Shown one piece after another: positions 35,601 through 45,581 of a DNA stretch of 64,000 nucleotides (position 1 is its first letter; each line of letters begins with the position of its first letter). Below the pieces are notes generated by a model. The model saw only the letters and a list, made by a program, of their open reading frames with translations, had not been told where the DNA came from and did no database searches. Origin of the DNA: Knoellia koreensis (GTDB lineage Bacteria; Actinomycetota; Actinomycetes; Actinomycetales; Dermatophilaceae); the NCBI RefSeq assembly GCF_013041615.1, contig NZ_JABEPQ010000002.1, forward strand, positions 992,001 to 1,056,000, given 5' to 3'. A program made the position numbers and the translations under genes.

Positions 35601-38465
35601 TCCCCGTTCTCCGCAACCACCTTGGCCCGGCAGGCAGCCGACCCGGGCACCCAGCTCGGTCAGGCGACGACCCGCTACACCGACGCGCTCTATGTCGCCG
35701 CCGAGGAGCTGCTCCCCCGCGAGACCCTCAAGGGTCTCGAACGAGCCGCCGAGGCCGTGGCTGACGGCCTGACCGGCGACCCGGCGTGGCCCACCCTGCG
35801 CGCTCACCTGATCCTGCTCGCCGCCACCGGACCCGACCCGGCAGTGGCCCTCGCCAACGCCGCCCACGGTCGGGAACTCGACACGGCCGGCGACCGGGCG
35901 GCCGTCCTGGACTGGCGGCTGGACGACACCGGGCTCCGCACCTGCGGGCGCGGCCCCCTGCCGTGGATCCCCGCCATCCCCCCGCGCCTGGCCGAGCACC
36001 CCCAGTGGGGTCCATACCTGCGTCAGCGCGCCGACCTGGTGTCCGACCTCGCCGCCCGCGTCCGCGCCGGCGCCGAGGCGGGGCCCACCGCTGCCTGGGC
36101 ACGGCAGGGCGCGGCCCGGCCCGAGGCGACCACCCTCGGCGACGTCGCGGTCTGGCGCGCCGCGATGCAGGTGCCCGAAAACGATCGCCGGCCCACCGGC
36201 GCACCCCAGCTACAGAAGGCTCCGGCGCGGTGGCAGCAACGCCTGGACAGCGCCGTCGTCGGCGACCGCTCCCCCGCCCTGCAGGAGTGGGGCGAGCTGC
36301 TTCGCCGCACCGCCCCGGCCGCGGCCGGGGACGACTTCGCCCCGCTCCTGGCCGAGCGCTTGGCCGCGATGTCTCGGGCCGGGCTCGACACCCGGCGGTT
36401 GCTGGGCAACGCCATCCGTGAAGGTGCCCTGCCCGACGATCACGCGGCCGCCGCCCTGTGGTGGCGGATGAGCCGGCACATCGCACCGGCCGTCGCTCAA
36501 GAGGTCGACCGGGCACACAACCTCTCCTCGGACTGGGTCTCCGACCTCGCGGCAAAGGTGGGTGCCACCGGCCTCGAACAGTTCCGGAGCAGCAGCTGGT
36601 GGCCAGCGCTGGTCAGCTCTGTCGACCAGGCGCTGCAACGTGGCTGGTCCTTGGAGGCCCTCCTGGGTGTGGCTGTCGTCGACGACAGTGACACCGACCC
36701 CGCGCAGGCCATGGTCTGGCGTCTGTCTGTGCTGACGGACCCGCCACCTGCGGCCGAGGACCTCGACATCCCGCACCCCGATGACGACGCCCCGCACGAC
36801 ATCTGGGACGTCGATCCGGGCGCGGAGGCACCGCACCCGGGGTCGCCCGAGGCATGGCTGCCGCCGGAGGGCGGCGGCACTGAACCCGGCCTCGCACCGC
36901 TTGAACTCCTCGAGCCCGAACTCGAGGACCTCGAGGAGAACCTGGCCCTCGTCGACCAGCCGGAACTCTCCATCGACGCCCAGCTGCAGCTGGCTGCCCT
37001 AGAGCGATCCGTCATGCGCCCACTGCAGCCCAGCGACGCCGAGATCGAACTCCAGGTGGCCCGTGCCGCCGAACTCCACTTCGCGCCCGTCACCGCCGCA
37101 CGGATGCTTGAGATCAACCAGCTGACGCTGGACTACTACCGCCAGCGGTACGACGGCAGCTGGGCGCAGCAGTACCTGACCGAACGACTCGGCCAGGATC
37201 CCGCCCGGACACCGGGTCTGCGGCCCGGGTACGCACCTGCCGGGTGGACCAGCCTGGTCGCGCACCTGCGCCGCCTCGGCGTCACCGATGAGGAGATGAC
37301 GGCGGCCGGCGTCACGGCCGCGGCACGGACCGGACGGCTCATCGACCGGTTCCGCGACCGGGCCGTCATGCCGATCGTTCACGAGGGAGATGTCCTCGGG
37401 TTCGTCGCCCGACGCAACCCCGGGTTGGAGGACGACGACAAGTCCGGACCCAAGTACCTCAACACCGCGGATACGGCCCTGTTCCACAAGGGTGCGCAGG
37501 TCTTCGGTCTCGTACCCGAGCTGGACTCGGCCGTCGCGACGCTGGTCCTCGTCGAGGGTCCTCTGGATGCCTGGGCGGTCACCCTCGCCACCGGCGGCCG
37601 CCACATCGGTGTCGCCCCTCTGGGGACGTCGCTCACCGATGAGCAGGCGGCCCAGATCGCCGCCATCGGCCGGCCTCTGGTCGTGGCCACCGACGCGGAC
37701 CTCGCCGGACGTGTCGCCGCGGAACGCGACTACTGGCTCCTCACCCAGCACGGGCTGGACCCCGGCGCGGCCACCTTCCCGGCCGGCCTCGACCCGGCCG
37801 GCATCCTCGCGCGTGATGGTGCGGCGGCCCTCGAGCGCGCGCTGGTCACCGCGAAGCCACTCGGCGACATCCTGCTCGACGAGCGACTCACCCACCTCGC
37901 CGGCGACGTCACGCTCCACGACGCCGCCCACGTCCTCGCCGCCCGACCGGAGCAGCATTGGATCCCCGGCATCGACGCCGTCGCCTCCCGGCTGACGCTG
38001 TCCCCCGCCGCGGCCCGCTCCCGGCTCGCGGCCAGTGTCCTGGAATGGAACCGCGACCCGCGGGCCGCGGCCCGGGCCCGGCTCGACGACACCGCCCGCG
38101 TCAAGGATCGCCTGACCGCCGCGCTCAAGGAGACCCCGACTCAGCGCTGGGCAGCACTCGCCTCCGAGGTCGACCCGCGACTGACCTCCCAGACCGACTG
38201 GCCGGCCCTTGCCGCGATGATGCAGCTGGCCCACAACGACGGCCACGACGTGCCCGCCACGGTACGGCGGCTCGTCGACGACGAGCCCTTGGCGGAACTG
38301 CCCGCTCAAGACCTGCGCTATCGGCTCGTGGCCACCCTGCCCATCGACGTCGCGCCATCGGCCCCGCCATCCGTCCCGGCGCGTCCGCCAGGCCCTGACA
38401 AGGAGCACGCCGACCGGGCAACCAAGAGCCAGCGTCGACCGGAACCACGCCCACCCCGCCGCTGA
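32637..38465 (+). CDS. MobF relaxase-helicase-primase (TrwC/TraI type), 1942 aa
   Basis: Conjugative relaxase that nicks and unwinds the element DNA. Residues about 1-330 are the TrwC relaxase domain, with Tyr pair GYDYLTRQ near 12-14 and histidine cluster DLHTHVAVANK. From about 590 to 960 there is a RecD2/TraI-like helicase with Walker A APAGAGKTTAM near 604, Walker B VVIDEAGMAD near 682 and GYATTVHGAQGVSVDAVHGL near 910. Residues about 1490-1760 form a DnaG-like primase region with a Toprim core: Glu in VLVEGPLDAW near 1638, and Asp pair in VATDADLAGR near 1683. ATG 32637 follows AGGTG; GTG 32631 is the alternative. At nearly 1950 residues it is much longer than relaxase-helicases without a primase domain. 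Confidence 0.93.
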   Translation: MSIHKLTAGSGYDYLTRQVAAQDVTEKGHTGLASYYAAKGEAPGQWVGSGMAGIDGLSAGDVVTAEQMQALFGSGHHPLAQQRRDQLQGPDLTDKDYQAVTRLGVPYKVYSGDVSAFRLEVAQRIAELNLSRGVTGTAVREVAVSVEERARIRSEVAVEFFRKEHGRDPADAREIAATIAKHSRPRTTAVAGYDLTFSPVKSVSTLWAIADPATAARIERAHQAAIKDALTFLEEHALFTRLGTNGVRQVNVRGLVATAFTHRDSRAGDPDLHTHVAVANKVQTDDGRWLSIDGRVLFKANVSASEQYNTSLEKHLRADLSLRFEDRPNPDARKRPVREVVGVDPRLNERWSARRASIEARRAELAQQFQATHGRPPTEVESIQLAQQATLETREAKKAPRSLAEQRQSWHQQAVEVLGDESALASMVRSTMASHAPAPTTLDEAWMTGTAEQIVATVEARRSTWQVWHVRAEALRRARSADLPAADVDRVADALVDQALRRHSVRLSPDGDGISAPAQLRRRDDQSVYTVHGAEHYTSSRVLAAEQRLVAAAGRADGHRISLEAVDLALLETAANGVTLNAGQVALVRGMATSGARLQLAIAPAGAGKTTAMRALARAWENGGGVIIGLAPSAAAAAALRDQIATDASVHTDTLAKLTYELANGQVPEWATQIGPDTLVVIDEAGMADTLSLDVAVDWITARGGSVRLIGDDQQLAAIGAGGVLRDIDATCGALRLTELMRFADAAEGAASLALREGQTDALGFYLDHGRVHVGDLATMTEDVFTAWEADRAAGLDAIMLAPTRDLVSDLNSRARAHRLEHAHPIERASRAVALADGNQASVGDLVITRANDRRLRVTASDWVKNGDRWTVLGAHSPAAGAGSLTVQHTRSGRIITLPADYVATSTELGYATTVHGAQGVSVDAVHGLATGQESRQQLYTMLTRGRLANHVYLEVVSDGDPHNAIRPDSIAPPTATELLERVLARDDSPFSATTLARQAADPGTQLGQATTRYTDALYVAAEELLPRETLKGLERAAEAVADGLTGDPAWPTLRAHLILLAATGPDPAVALANAAHGRELDTAGDRAAVLDWRLDDTGLRTCGRGPLPWIPAIPPRLAEHPQWGPYLRQRADLVSDLAARVRAGAEAGPTAAWARQGAARPEATTLGDVAVWRAAMQVPENDRRPTGAPQLQKAPARWQQRLDSAVVGDRSPALQEWGELLRRTAPAAAGDDFAPLLAERLAAMSRAGLDTRRLLGNAIREGALPDDHAAAALWWRMSRHIAPAVAQEVDRAHNLSSDWVSDLAAKVGATGLEQFRSSSWWPALVSSVDQALQRGWSLEALLGVAVVDDSDTDPAQAMVWRLSVLTDPPPAAEDLDIPHPDDDAPHDIWDVDPGAEAPHPGSPEAWLPPEGGGTEPGLAPLELLEPELEDLEENLALVDQPELSIDAQLQLAALERSVMRPLQPSDAEIELQVARAAELHFAPVTAARMLEINQLTLDYYRQRYDGSWAQQYLTERLGQDPARTPGLRPGYAPAGWTSLVAHLRRLGVTDEEMTAAGVTAAARTGRLIDRFRDRAVMPIVHEGDVLGFVARRNPGLEDDDKSGPKYLNTADTALFHKGAQVFGLVPELDSAVATLVLVEGPLDAWAVTLATGGRHIGVAPLGTSLTDEQAAQIAAIGRPLVVATDADLAGRVAAERDYWLLTQHGLDPGAATFPAGLDPAGILARDGAAALERALVTAKPLGDILLDERLTHLAGDVTLHDAAHVLAARPEQHWIPGIDAVASRLTLSPAAARSRLAASVLEWNRDPRAAARARLDDTARVKDRLTAALKETPTQRWAALASEVDPRLTSQTDWPALAAMMQLAHNDGHDVPATVRRLVDDEPLAELPAQDLRYRLVATLPIDVAPSAPPSVPARPPGPDKEHADRATKSQRRPEPRPPRR

Positions 38466-38648
38466 CGGGGCGGCGCCGACACCGTCGGGTTATCTGAGGT
38501 TCACCGCCCAGTCGGCAGTACTTCGGCGAAGCGGACCCACGATCACATGTGACTGACTTTCGAACCCTTGGGCATGCACGTCGCGGGCTTGCGCCGATTC
38601 GACGTCGTACCGCCTGTCGGCGTCCTGCCCCACTCGAATTTGCGCAAC

Positions 38649-38876
38649 TCAGGTGATCGCGTCCGCGATGCCGAGATCCTCCAACACCGTTGTCAGGTCC
38701 TCATCGTTGTCTGCAAATTGGTCCCAACTGAAGGGCTCACCTGAATCGAGCCTGTGGCCAATGATCTCGACGTGCCACGCCGGCGGAGTGGCATCTGGGT
38801 AGACATAGACGTCGGCTCCGGCCCAAGGGCCATGTACGGCAACCGATCGATATTCGCGTCGGGCGATGGGAGTCAC
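38649..38876 (-). CDS. Putative immunity protein for the Rhs toxin
   Basis: A 75-residue acidic protein (HGPWAGADVYVYPDATPPAW, then HVEIIGHRLDSGEPFSWDQF, and DNDEDLTTVLEDLG). GTG 38876 overlaps the Rhs stop codon by GTGA, the usual place and coupling for an immunity gene; a longer start at 39014 would lie inside the toxin domain. The toxin tail is very basic and this protein very acidic, which fits direct neutralisation. No immunity family recognised, so the role is by position. The 183 bases to the relaxase stop hold only a small GC hairpin. Confidence 0.6.
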   Translation of the reverse strand: MTPIARREYRSVAVHGPWAGADVYVYPDATPPAWHVEIIGHRLDSGEPFSWDQFADNDEDLTTVLEDLGIADAIT

Positions 38877-41800
38877 CGGAGGGGCCTGTGCCTTCCACGA
38901 TAGGGCGAGCGGTCCACATGGTAGTTGTTCGTCCAGCGGCCCTTGCTGCCACTTCGAGACTCGTAGTTGGCCTGGGTCCGCCGACTCTTGTGCTTGTATG
39001 TCATACGACGCCATTGGCGCGTGCCATCACGGCTGATGCGACCAGCGCCGTTGGACATGGCCCGTGACCCACGGCCGACCCACATGCGACCAGCAAGCCA
39101 AGACGTTGCCCGAGTGGCCCGGATGCCTCCAGCCATTCCGCGCGCGGCTCGAGCAGCGCGCACGATCCGGTATGCCCGGTAGGCCCAGATAGCGCCCCCC
39201 GCCGCTGGTACGGCAAAGCTCACAGCGGTGAGCGCGATGTCCCACTTGTACTTCCACGCAAGCTTGGCAGCCTTCTTCAGCCAGCCCCAGTGACCGTCGA
39301 GGTCGTACATGTTGATGGGGTCGTTGGGGTAGTTGTATGCGGTGGTGTTGCCGCCGGGTTCGGGGTCGAGGCTGGTGAAGCGGCCGGTGGTGGCGTTGTA
39401 GAGCCGGTCCCCCATGAGGGTGAGACCGGCGGTCTCATCCGTGGTGGAGCGCTGCTTCGCCCCGAGCCACCCGTACCCGACCGCGCCACCAGTGACTGCC
39501 GTCGACGATCCTGCGCGGGGTGTGCCGTATTCGGTGTAGTCGGACCAGCCGTCGATGCCGTTGGCCGCGTCGCCGGAGGCGGCGGTGGCGGCGATGGGGA
39601 TGGTGGTGACGATGTCGCCGTGCAGGTTCGCCACATTGAGGCTGGCAGATCCGTCTTCGCCGATGCTGGCACCGAGGTCGCCACCGATGGACTCGGCGTA
39701 CCTGGTCGTAATCGCTTGTCCAAGCGCGTCGGTGGCGACTGTCCAGGCGGGGTTGTCCGAGCCGTCGGAGTAGTGCCGCACCAGGCTGGACGTCGTCGTG
39801 GTCGTGCCGTCGGTCACTGTGGTGGTGGCGGTGGAGCGGCGACCGCTGGAGTCGAGGGTGAACACGGTCGAGGTGCTCGTCCCGGCGACGGTCTGGGTGA
39901 CCGATCGGGGTAGGTCGTCGTCGAAGTACCCGAGGCTGATGTCACCGATCGTGCTGTCAGCAGGGGCGGCGGATCGTGCCGGGCTGTCGACGGCGGGCAT
40001 GGTGGTTTGGCGGCCGAGGGCGTCGTAGATGTACTGGCCGGTTCCGCCTTGGCCCTGGGTGGGGCGGTCGGCGGTGTCGTAGTAGTTGAACGATGAGCTG
40101 GTGGTGACGTTCGTAGTGCCGTCACAGATCCCGTCGGCATGGGTGGCTGTGCCGAGGCTGGTGCGGCGCCCGTTGGCGTCGAAGGCGTAGGTACGGACCA
40201 GGCACGGGGACGCCGCCAGGTCGGCGCCGTGCTCGGCCGCAGTGTGGTCCGCCACGCTGACCAGGCGCCCGGCCGCGTCGTAGCCGTAGGAGCGGTCGTA
40301 CCCGATGGCCCTGCCGGTGTCGTACCCGGTGATGTCGGCCGGGTCGCTGACGCCCGGGTTGCCGTCGAAGCCGGCGGAGGGGCCGGTGAGCTCGTTGGTG
40401 ACCCGCCCTTGGGCGTCGTTGGTCACCGACCACGCCAGCCAGGGCTGGTCGGCCAGGGCTGCCCCGTCGGGGTCGTAGACGGGGTTGCCGTCGGCGTCGG
40501 TGACGGGGACCTGCTCACCGGTGTCGGGGTCGAGCTCGGTGCGCAGCTTGACCGGTTGCACGGTGCCGGAGTAGGTCAGGTCGACGGGTTCGCCGGCCTC
40601 GTCGTACCCGGTGGTCTGAGTGACCTGGCCGGGCAGCTTCTGGACGGTCATCTTGCCTTCGGCGTCGTAGGCCGCCTTGAACGTCAGCGCCCCACCCGAG
40701 CCGGGGCGGGTGACGGTTTGGGTGGTGACCAGTCCGCGGGCCTCGGCCTTCCCGGCGGCGTCGGTGCCGTCGTAGCTGTAGCTGGTGGTGCCCTTGGCGT
40801 CGGTGACGCTCGCAACGCTGCCCGCGCCCGGGGTGCCCGGAGCGACATAGCTGGTAGTCCTGGTCTCACCGAGGTCGTTGACGACCGTCAGGGCCCGGCC
40901 CCACGCGTCGAACGTGGTAGTGGTGCGGGCCGAGGCGTCGGCGTCCGTCTTGCCGGCATTGAGGTTGCCGCTGTAGTCAACCAGGCCGTCAGTGGCCCGG
41001 TAGTGGGTGTAGGTGCCCGGGCGGGCCGTGGAGCCGCTCAGGCCGGTCACGTCGGTCCAGGTGGCGGTGGTGCGACCGGCCGAGTCGTACCTGGTGGTCG
41101 TGGTGCGGACCACGGACCCGGAGGTCTCCACCTCTGTCAGGGGTTGCAGCCAGGCGTTGAACGCGGTCGTACGCGAGTCCGGCACCGTGGTCGCGCCACC
41201 GGCCCCGGCGGTCGGGGCGGCTGCAGCCAGGGTTCGGCAGACCAGCCCGGCCCATTCGACCTTGTTCCCGCACGCGGCGGTGTTCGGATCGGAGGAGCCG
41301 TTGGCGTAGGCGGTGTAGTAGATCGTCTTCGCCGTGCCCGCGTCCGACCCGTTGGACAACGGTTGTCGGGTCTCGGTGGTACGGCCTTCGGTGTCGTATC
41401 GGGTCGTGGTGGTGATGCCGCCGGTGGTGACCTTGGTCGGCGCGCCAAGAACCCAGGGGTCGCCCTCGGTGGCGTCGGCGCTGTTGAGCTTGGCGTAGCT
41501 GTTGACGGTGGTGTAGCTGGTCTCGAGGTCGGCTTCGCCGGGGGTGGCGTCGGAGGATGCGACACCGGTGGTGATGGTGGTGGGCAGGCGCCAGGGTTCG
41601 TCGTTGGCCGGGTTGAGGGAGACTCCGCCCACGACCTTGGTGGCCGGTGCGTTCTGGTCGTAGGTGGTCTTCACGTGCGGGCGAACTGGGCCGACGTCGC
41701 CGGGGCCACCGACGACCCCGTCGCCGTTGAGGTCAGCCTTGACCGAGGCGTTCCGGGCAGGACCGTAGGTGTCGGTGACCAGGGTGCCCGCTTCGGTGAC

Positions 41801-42763
41801 GACCTTGCCGGTGGAGTCCTTGATGTCGGCGTTGTAGATCGTCTGGGTGGACAGGGCGTCCACCCCACCGGCGTCGAGGGGGTCGCCAGCGGCGTTCGCG
41901 TCGCGGACAGCCTTCGTGGCTCCGGCGTCGAGCTCGCGGATCGTGTTTCCCTTGGTGTCGTAGTCGGTGGCGGTGACCTGCCACGCCCCGGCACCGTAGG
42001 AGGCGGTGTTGACGGTGTAGCCCTGGTCGTCCGCGTACTGCAGGTCAGCGCGGGTCCAGTCGACCCCGGTGCCGCTCGTGGGGCCGGTGTAGTCGGCGCC
42101 GAACACTGCGTAGCCGGTGACGGGGTTGCTGTCCTGGTCCCACAGCCGCACCTGGTCGGTGGCGGCGTCGGAGGTCAGGTCGGGCAGCCCGGTCCCGGAC
42201 AGGGGCACGGAGTAGTTGAACCTGGCCAGGGTGACGGCGGAGCCGGAGCCGGCCGGGTTGTCCCGGGTCACGGTCGCGACCCGCGGGGTGGCCGGGGTGG
42301 TGTCGTAGGCCAACCGGTACGCGGCCAGACCGGAACTCTTGACGCTGGCGAGGCGGGTCGAGGATCCGTCCCACGTGTAGTCGGTGCCCATGGCCGCGCG
42401 GGGGTCGGTCACGTTCACCAGGCGCCCGGAGGTGTCGTACTTATACGTGGCCACCGGGGTCGTGCTCATGGCGCTGGTGGCGGGGTCCCACAGGGTCGCG
42501 GTCACGTTCTTTACCCTGCCGGTGTAGTCACCCGGCGTGGTCGACGTCGCGGTCGTGGTGGCGGCGTAGGTGATGTCGAGGCCGCGGCAGCCCTTGACCA
42601 GGGCGCCGGAGGCGGGGCACGTCACTGCGGCCGCGGGCGGGGTGGCACCGTTGGGCGGGACCGCGGCCACGATCCGGGTGACACGGCCGGTGGCGTCATG
42701 CCCGTACGTGGTGGACCCGACCTGGCCCGGTTCGTTCACGCTGACCGGGACCCAGTCGGTGTC
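38873..42763 (-). pseudogene. Rhs polymorphic toxin, C-terminal part (cut off by IS insertion)
   Basis: The C-terminal 1295 residues of a Rhs/YD-repeat toxin. Many repeats of the form YDAAGRLVSVAD and YDTEGRTTETRQ run from the junction to about 39420, ending in the Rhs core motif GDRLYNATTGRFTSLDPEPG and NYPNDPINMYDLDGH. The last 140 residues vary between such toxins. Here they comprise hydrophobic AVPAAGGAIWAYRAYRIVRA and then a strongly basic end (RQWRRMTYKHKSRRTQANYE and NYHVDRSPYRGRHRP). I cannot name this toxin domain. The first Met is at 42739, but the reading frame continues to the IS junction at 42763. It has no promoter of its own, so it is probably not expressed as a toxin. Confidence 0.88.
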
Positions 42764-43102
42764 TGAAGCGTTCGGGAAATCGTGCCGCCCTCAGATGGGC
42801 TGCGGCTCGAGGTTGAGCGCAGCGTAGTGAGTCCTTTCGAGCTCGGCGGGTGGATCCATTCCAATGCTGGAATGAAGTCTGGTGGTGTTGTACCACTCGA
42901 CCCAGCCGGCTGTCGCGAACTCGATGTCGGCGAGGGTCTTGTAGGGCCCGTCGTGGAACACGGTGGTGCCGATGCACTCGGTCTTGTACAGGCCGATGAT
43001 CGACTCCATCAGGGCGTTGTCGTAGGCGTCGCCCACGGTGCCGATCGAGGGGGTGATGTCCTCGACCGCCAAGTGCTCGGTCAGCCGCACCGACGTGTAT
43101 TG

Positions 43103-44553
43103 ACCGGGTTCAACCGGTGGATGCAACACCGGCTTGTTGGAGCAACAGTAGATGCTCATTGAACGCCTCGGCGGGAGTCTTCCAGCCGAGGGTCTTCCTC
43201 GGGCGCGCGTTGAGGGCGTGTGCGACGGCCTCGATGTCCTGGGCTGACCACCGGGACAGGTCGGTTCCCTTGGGAAAGTACTGGCGGGCCAAGCCGTTGG
43301 TGTTCTCGTTCGTGCCGCGTTGCCATGGTGATTGTGGGTCGGCGAAGAAGACCGGGATGTCGGTCTCGACGGTGAACTGGGCGTGGGCGGACATCTCCTT
43401 GCCGCGGTCCCAGGTCAGCGACCGCGCCAGCTGCGTCGGCAGGCTGCACATTGTGTTGGCGAGGGCGTTCTTCATCGTGATGGCGCCATAGCCCGCCAGC
43501 GCGGGCCCGTTCTTGGGCGTCTCCTTGTGCCGGTAGCCCTCCTCGCGGGGCAGGTGCACCAACATCGTGAAGCGGGTGGTGCGTTCGACGAGCGTGCCGA
43601 TCGCTGAGCGTTCCAAACCGATCAGGAGATCTCCTTCCCAGTGCCCTGGAACGGCACGATCATCGACCTCGGCGGGGCGTTCGCTGATCAGTGTCTGCGG
43701 GGTGACGTGTGCCCAGGTCTTGCGTCGTGAACGCTCACGCGGCGCGCGTAGCGCGCGTCCGGTGCGCAGGCACCAGACCAGCTCGCGCTTGAGCGCTCCA
43801 CGGCCCTCGATGTACAGCGACTGGTAGATCGCCTCGTGGCTGATCCTCATGGACTCATCATCGGGGAAGTCGATCTTGATCCGGTTCGCGATCTGCTCCG
43901 GACTCCAGGCCAACGACCAAGGCCGGTCCTTGCGGTGAGGCTTGTTCCGGCCTGTGAACCTCGGCGCCTGAGGTCCGGCGACAACGGTGCCGTCGGGCCC
44001 GCTGATTTGACCGGCCAACCGCTCCTGGACGTAGTCGTGCAAGCGCGGGTTCGCGACCAACTTCGCGGTCTTCGGCCGCCGCGCAGCCATGTCGGCCTTC
44101 CACTGAGCCACCGAGGCCCGGTACCCGCTACTCCCGTAGCGAGTAGCGGCGTTGCGGCGCAGCTCGCGTGAGACCGTCCCGGGGTCGCGGCCGATCGTGC
44201 GAGCGATCTCGCGCACGCCCTTCTCCTGAGCTTTGAGGAGCGCGATCTCCTCACGCTCAGCGAACGATAGGTACCGGCCCGTGGGTTTGAACTTCAGGTC
44301 GAACGGTGGCATGCCGCCAGCGTTGTGGAACCAGCGCGCCCCGACCGGCTGCGACACCCCCACCACAAGCGCGGCTTCCTCGGGCAACAGGCCCGTGGCG
44401 ATCTGCTCCCAGAACGCCGCTTCGACACGGCGCTGGAACTTCGGATGGCCAGGCGACCTCAACTTCGCACGGATCGCCCGATCTGCTGCCTGCTGTCGAC
44501 GAACCACTCAACACCTCCATGTTGAGGTGTTGCGACGACCGGTTGAATCCGCC
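43103..44553 (-). mobile_element. IS30-family insertion sequence nested in the IS3 element (about 1451 bp)
   Basis: The ends are inverted repeats sharing TTCAACCGGT and GCAACAC (left ACCGGGTTCAACCGGTGGAT, right reverse complement GGCGGATTCAACCGGTCGTC). TTG flanks both sides (43100-43102, 44554-44556), a 3-bp duplication usual for IS30. The exact end could shift by one or two bases. The single transposase gene is intact, so this is the youngest insertion here. Confidence 0.88.
43110..44507 (-). CDS. IS30-family transposase
   Basis: Intact 465-residue DDE transposase. Residues about 75-125 hold the IS30 N-terminal helix-turn-helix (YLSFAEREEIALLKAQEKGV, then REIARTIGRDPGTVSRELRR). The catalytic domain starts near 280: first Asp in VPGHWEGDLLIG, second in LTWDRGKEMSAH, Glu in RGTNENTNGLARQYFPKGTD, a highly conserved IS30 motif. 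The ATG at 44507 is close to the right inverted repeat and the stop close to the left, as usual for IS30. Confidence 0.95.
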   Translation of the reverse strand: MVRRQQAADRAIRAKLRSPGHPKFQRRVEAAFWEQIATGLLPEEAALVVGVSQPVGARWFHNAGGMPPFDLKFKPTGRYLSFAEREEIALLKAQEKGVREIARTIGRDPGTVSRELRRNAATRYGSSGYRASVAQWKADMAARRPKTAKLVANPRLHDYVQERLAGQISGPDGTVVAGPQAPRFTGRNKPHRKDRPWSLAWSPEQIANRIKIDFPDDESMRISHEAIYQSLYIEGRGALKRELVWCLRTGRALRAPRERSRRKTWAHVTPQTLISERPAEVDDRAVPGHWEGDLLIGLERSAIGTLVERTTRFTMLVHLPREEGYRHKETPKNGPALAGYGAITMKNALANTMCSLPTQLARSLTWDRGKEMSAHAQFTVETDIPVFFADPQSPWQRGTNENTNGLARQYFPKGTDLSRWSAQDIEAVAHALNARPRKTLGWKTPAEAFNEHLLLLQQAGVASTG

Positions 44554-45212
44554 TTGAGACCCGGCGTCCGAATGATGGACAAGTTCGCCACGTTGGACCG
44601 GGTGGCCCTCGTGGTCGCGCAGCCACAGCGCCATCCGCAACGGGGTCATCACCAAGTCGGTCGCCTTGTTCGTTTGCGCGTGCCAGGCCACGATCCGCTG
44701 CGCGAACACGTCGACGACGAACGCGACGTACACAAACCCGGCCCAGGTGCGGCAATAGGTGAAATCGGTAACCCAGACCAGGTTCGGCGCCGGCGCGGTG
44801 AAGTCCCGGTTCAGCAGATCACCAGCACGGGTGCCGTCCTTGCCTGGAACCGTGGTGCGATGCCTGCGTGCCCGACGGATGCCGTTGTGGCCCAACGCCG
44901 CCATCGCAGTGTGGACCCGCTCGTAGGAGGCCCGTTGCCCGGTCCGGGCCAACAGTGCGGTCATCTTCCTGCGCCCGTACAAGCCCTCCGGGCGCAGCCG
45001 GAACCCGGCCGTGGCCGGGTCCCACACGTAGGCCAAGGTGAACACCGCGTTCATCAGGTACGCCAACCCCAACGCCCGCGAACTGACCGTGCGGCGCCCC
45101 GCCCAGGCCCGATAGGTGCGCGCGGCGACCTGCACGCCCAGCCCACGAAGGACCCGGCAGGTCGACTCGACCGCTCGCCCCTGCTCCTGCTGGGCACGAA
45201 TGAAGTCCATGA

Positions 45213-45527
45213 TCATCGGCTGCGGGGGTCGAGCGCCCCCGCAAAGAAAGTCGCCGCCGCCTGCAGGATCGAGTTGTCCTCCTCCAGCCGGCGCACCTTC
45301 GCCTTCAGCGCCTTGATCTCCTCCCGCTCGGCGGCGCTCAACGCCCCACCCGCAGCCGTGGCGTCCGGCTCACGCCGGCACCACCCACGCACCGTGTCCT
45401 TCGATAACCCCAATCGGGCACCCACCGCCGCACACGTCTTCGTCAGCGACCCCCCAAACTCCGGCAGCTGCTCCTGGACCATCCGGACCGCCCGCTCCTT
45501 CGTTGCGGCGTCGTACTTCTTCGGCAT
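45213..45527 (-). CDS. IS3-family OrfA of the Rhs-disrupting element
   Basis: A 104-residue HTH protein (MPKKYDAATKERAVRMVQEQ, then ARLGLSKDTVRGWCRRE) with a C-terminal leucine-zipper helix (EEIKALKAKVRRLEEDNSIL). ATG 45527 has AGGAAGGA nine bases upstream; in-frame ATGs at 45536 and 45563 are too close to, or before, that site. It overlaps orfB by ATGA. OrfA alone is intact, but its OrfB partner is split. Confidence 0.9.
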   Translation of the reverse strand: MPKKYDAATKERAVRMVQEQLPEFGGSLTKTCAAVGARLGLSKDTVRGWCRREPDATAAGGALSAAEREEIKALKAKVRRLEEDNSILQAAATFFAGALDPRSR

Positions 45528-45581
45528 GCCATGCATCCTTCCTGATCGGAAACCATGCGGCACGAATCCCCGAACGCTTCA

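Larger units (their letters stand above)
42791..45216 (-). pseudogene. IS3-family OrfB, interrupted by the IS30-family element
   Basis: The N-terminal part runs from ATG 45216 (overlapping orfA by ATGA) to 44554, with Asp in WVTDFTYCRTW and HHSDAGSQ. The C-terminal part continues at 43102 to 42791 with YTSVRLTEHLAVEDITPSIG, the Glu in NALMESIIGLYKTE, and the end RLHSSIGMDPPAEL. Deleting 43103-44553 and one TTG copy restores [18 protein letters not shown] in frame. All three catalytic residues exist, but in separate pieces, so the transposase is inactivated. Confidence 0.9.
42764..45581 (-). mobile_element. IS3-family element inserted in the Rhs gene (itself split by IS30)
   Basis: Ends: left TGAAGCGTTCGGGAAATCGT, right (reverse complement) TGAAGCGTTCGGGGATTCGT, both continuing GCCGC. 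Flanking bases are GTC (42761-42763) and GTC (45582-45584), a 3-bp target duplication. Removing the element and one GTC joins the Rhs parts in frame (ATAD to TDWVPVSV). Without the inner IS30 the element would be 1364 bp. It is a different IS from the one at 27248. Confidence 0.92.

Noticed and set aside
40139-42766. 875-codon ORF antisense to the Rhs core
   Set aside because: Gly/Val-rich low-complexity translation; the opposite strand carries clear YD repeats.
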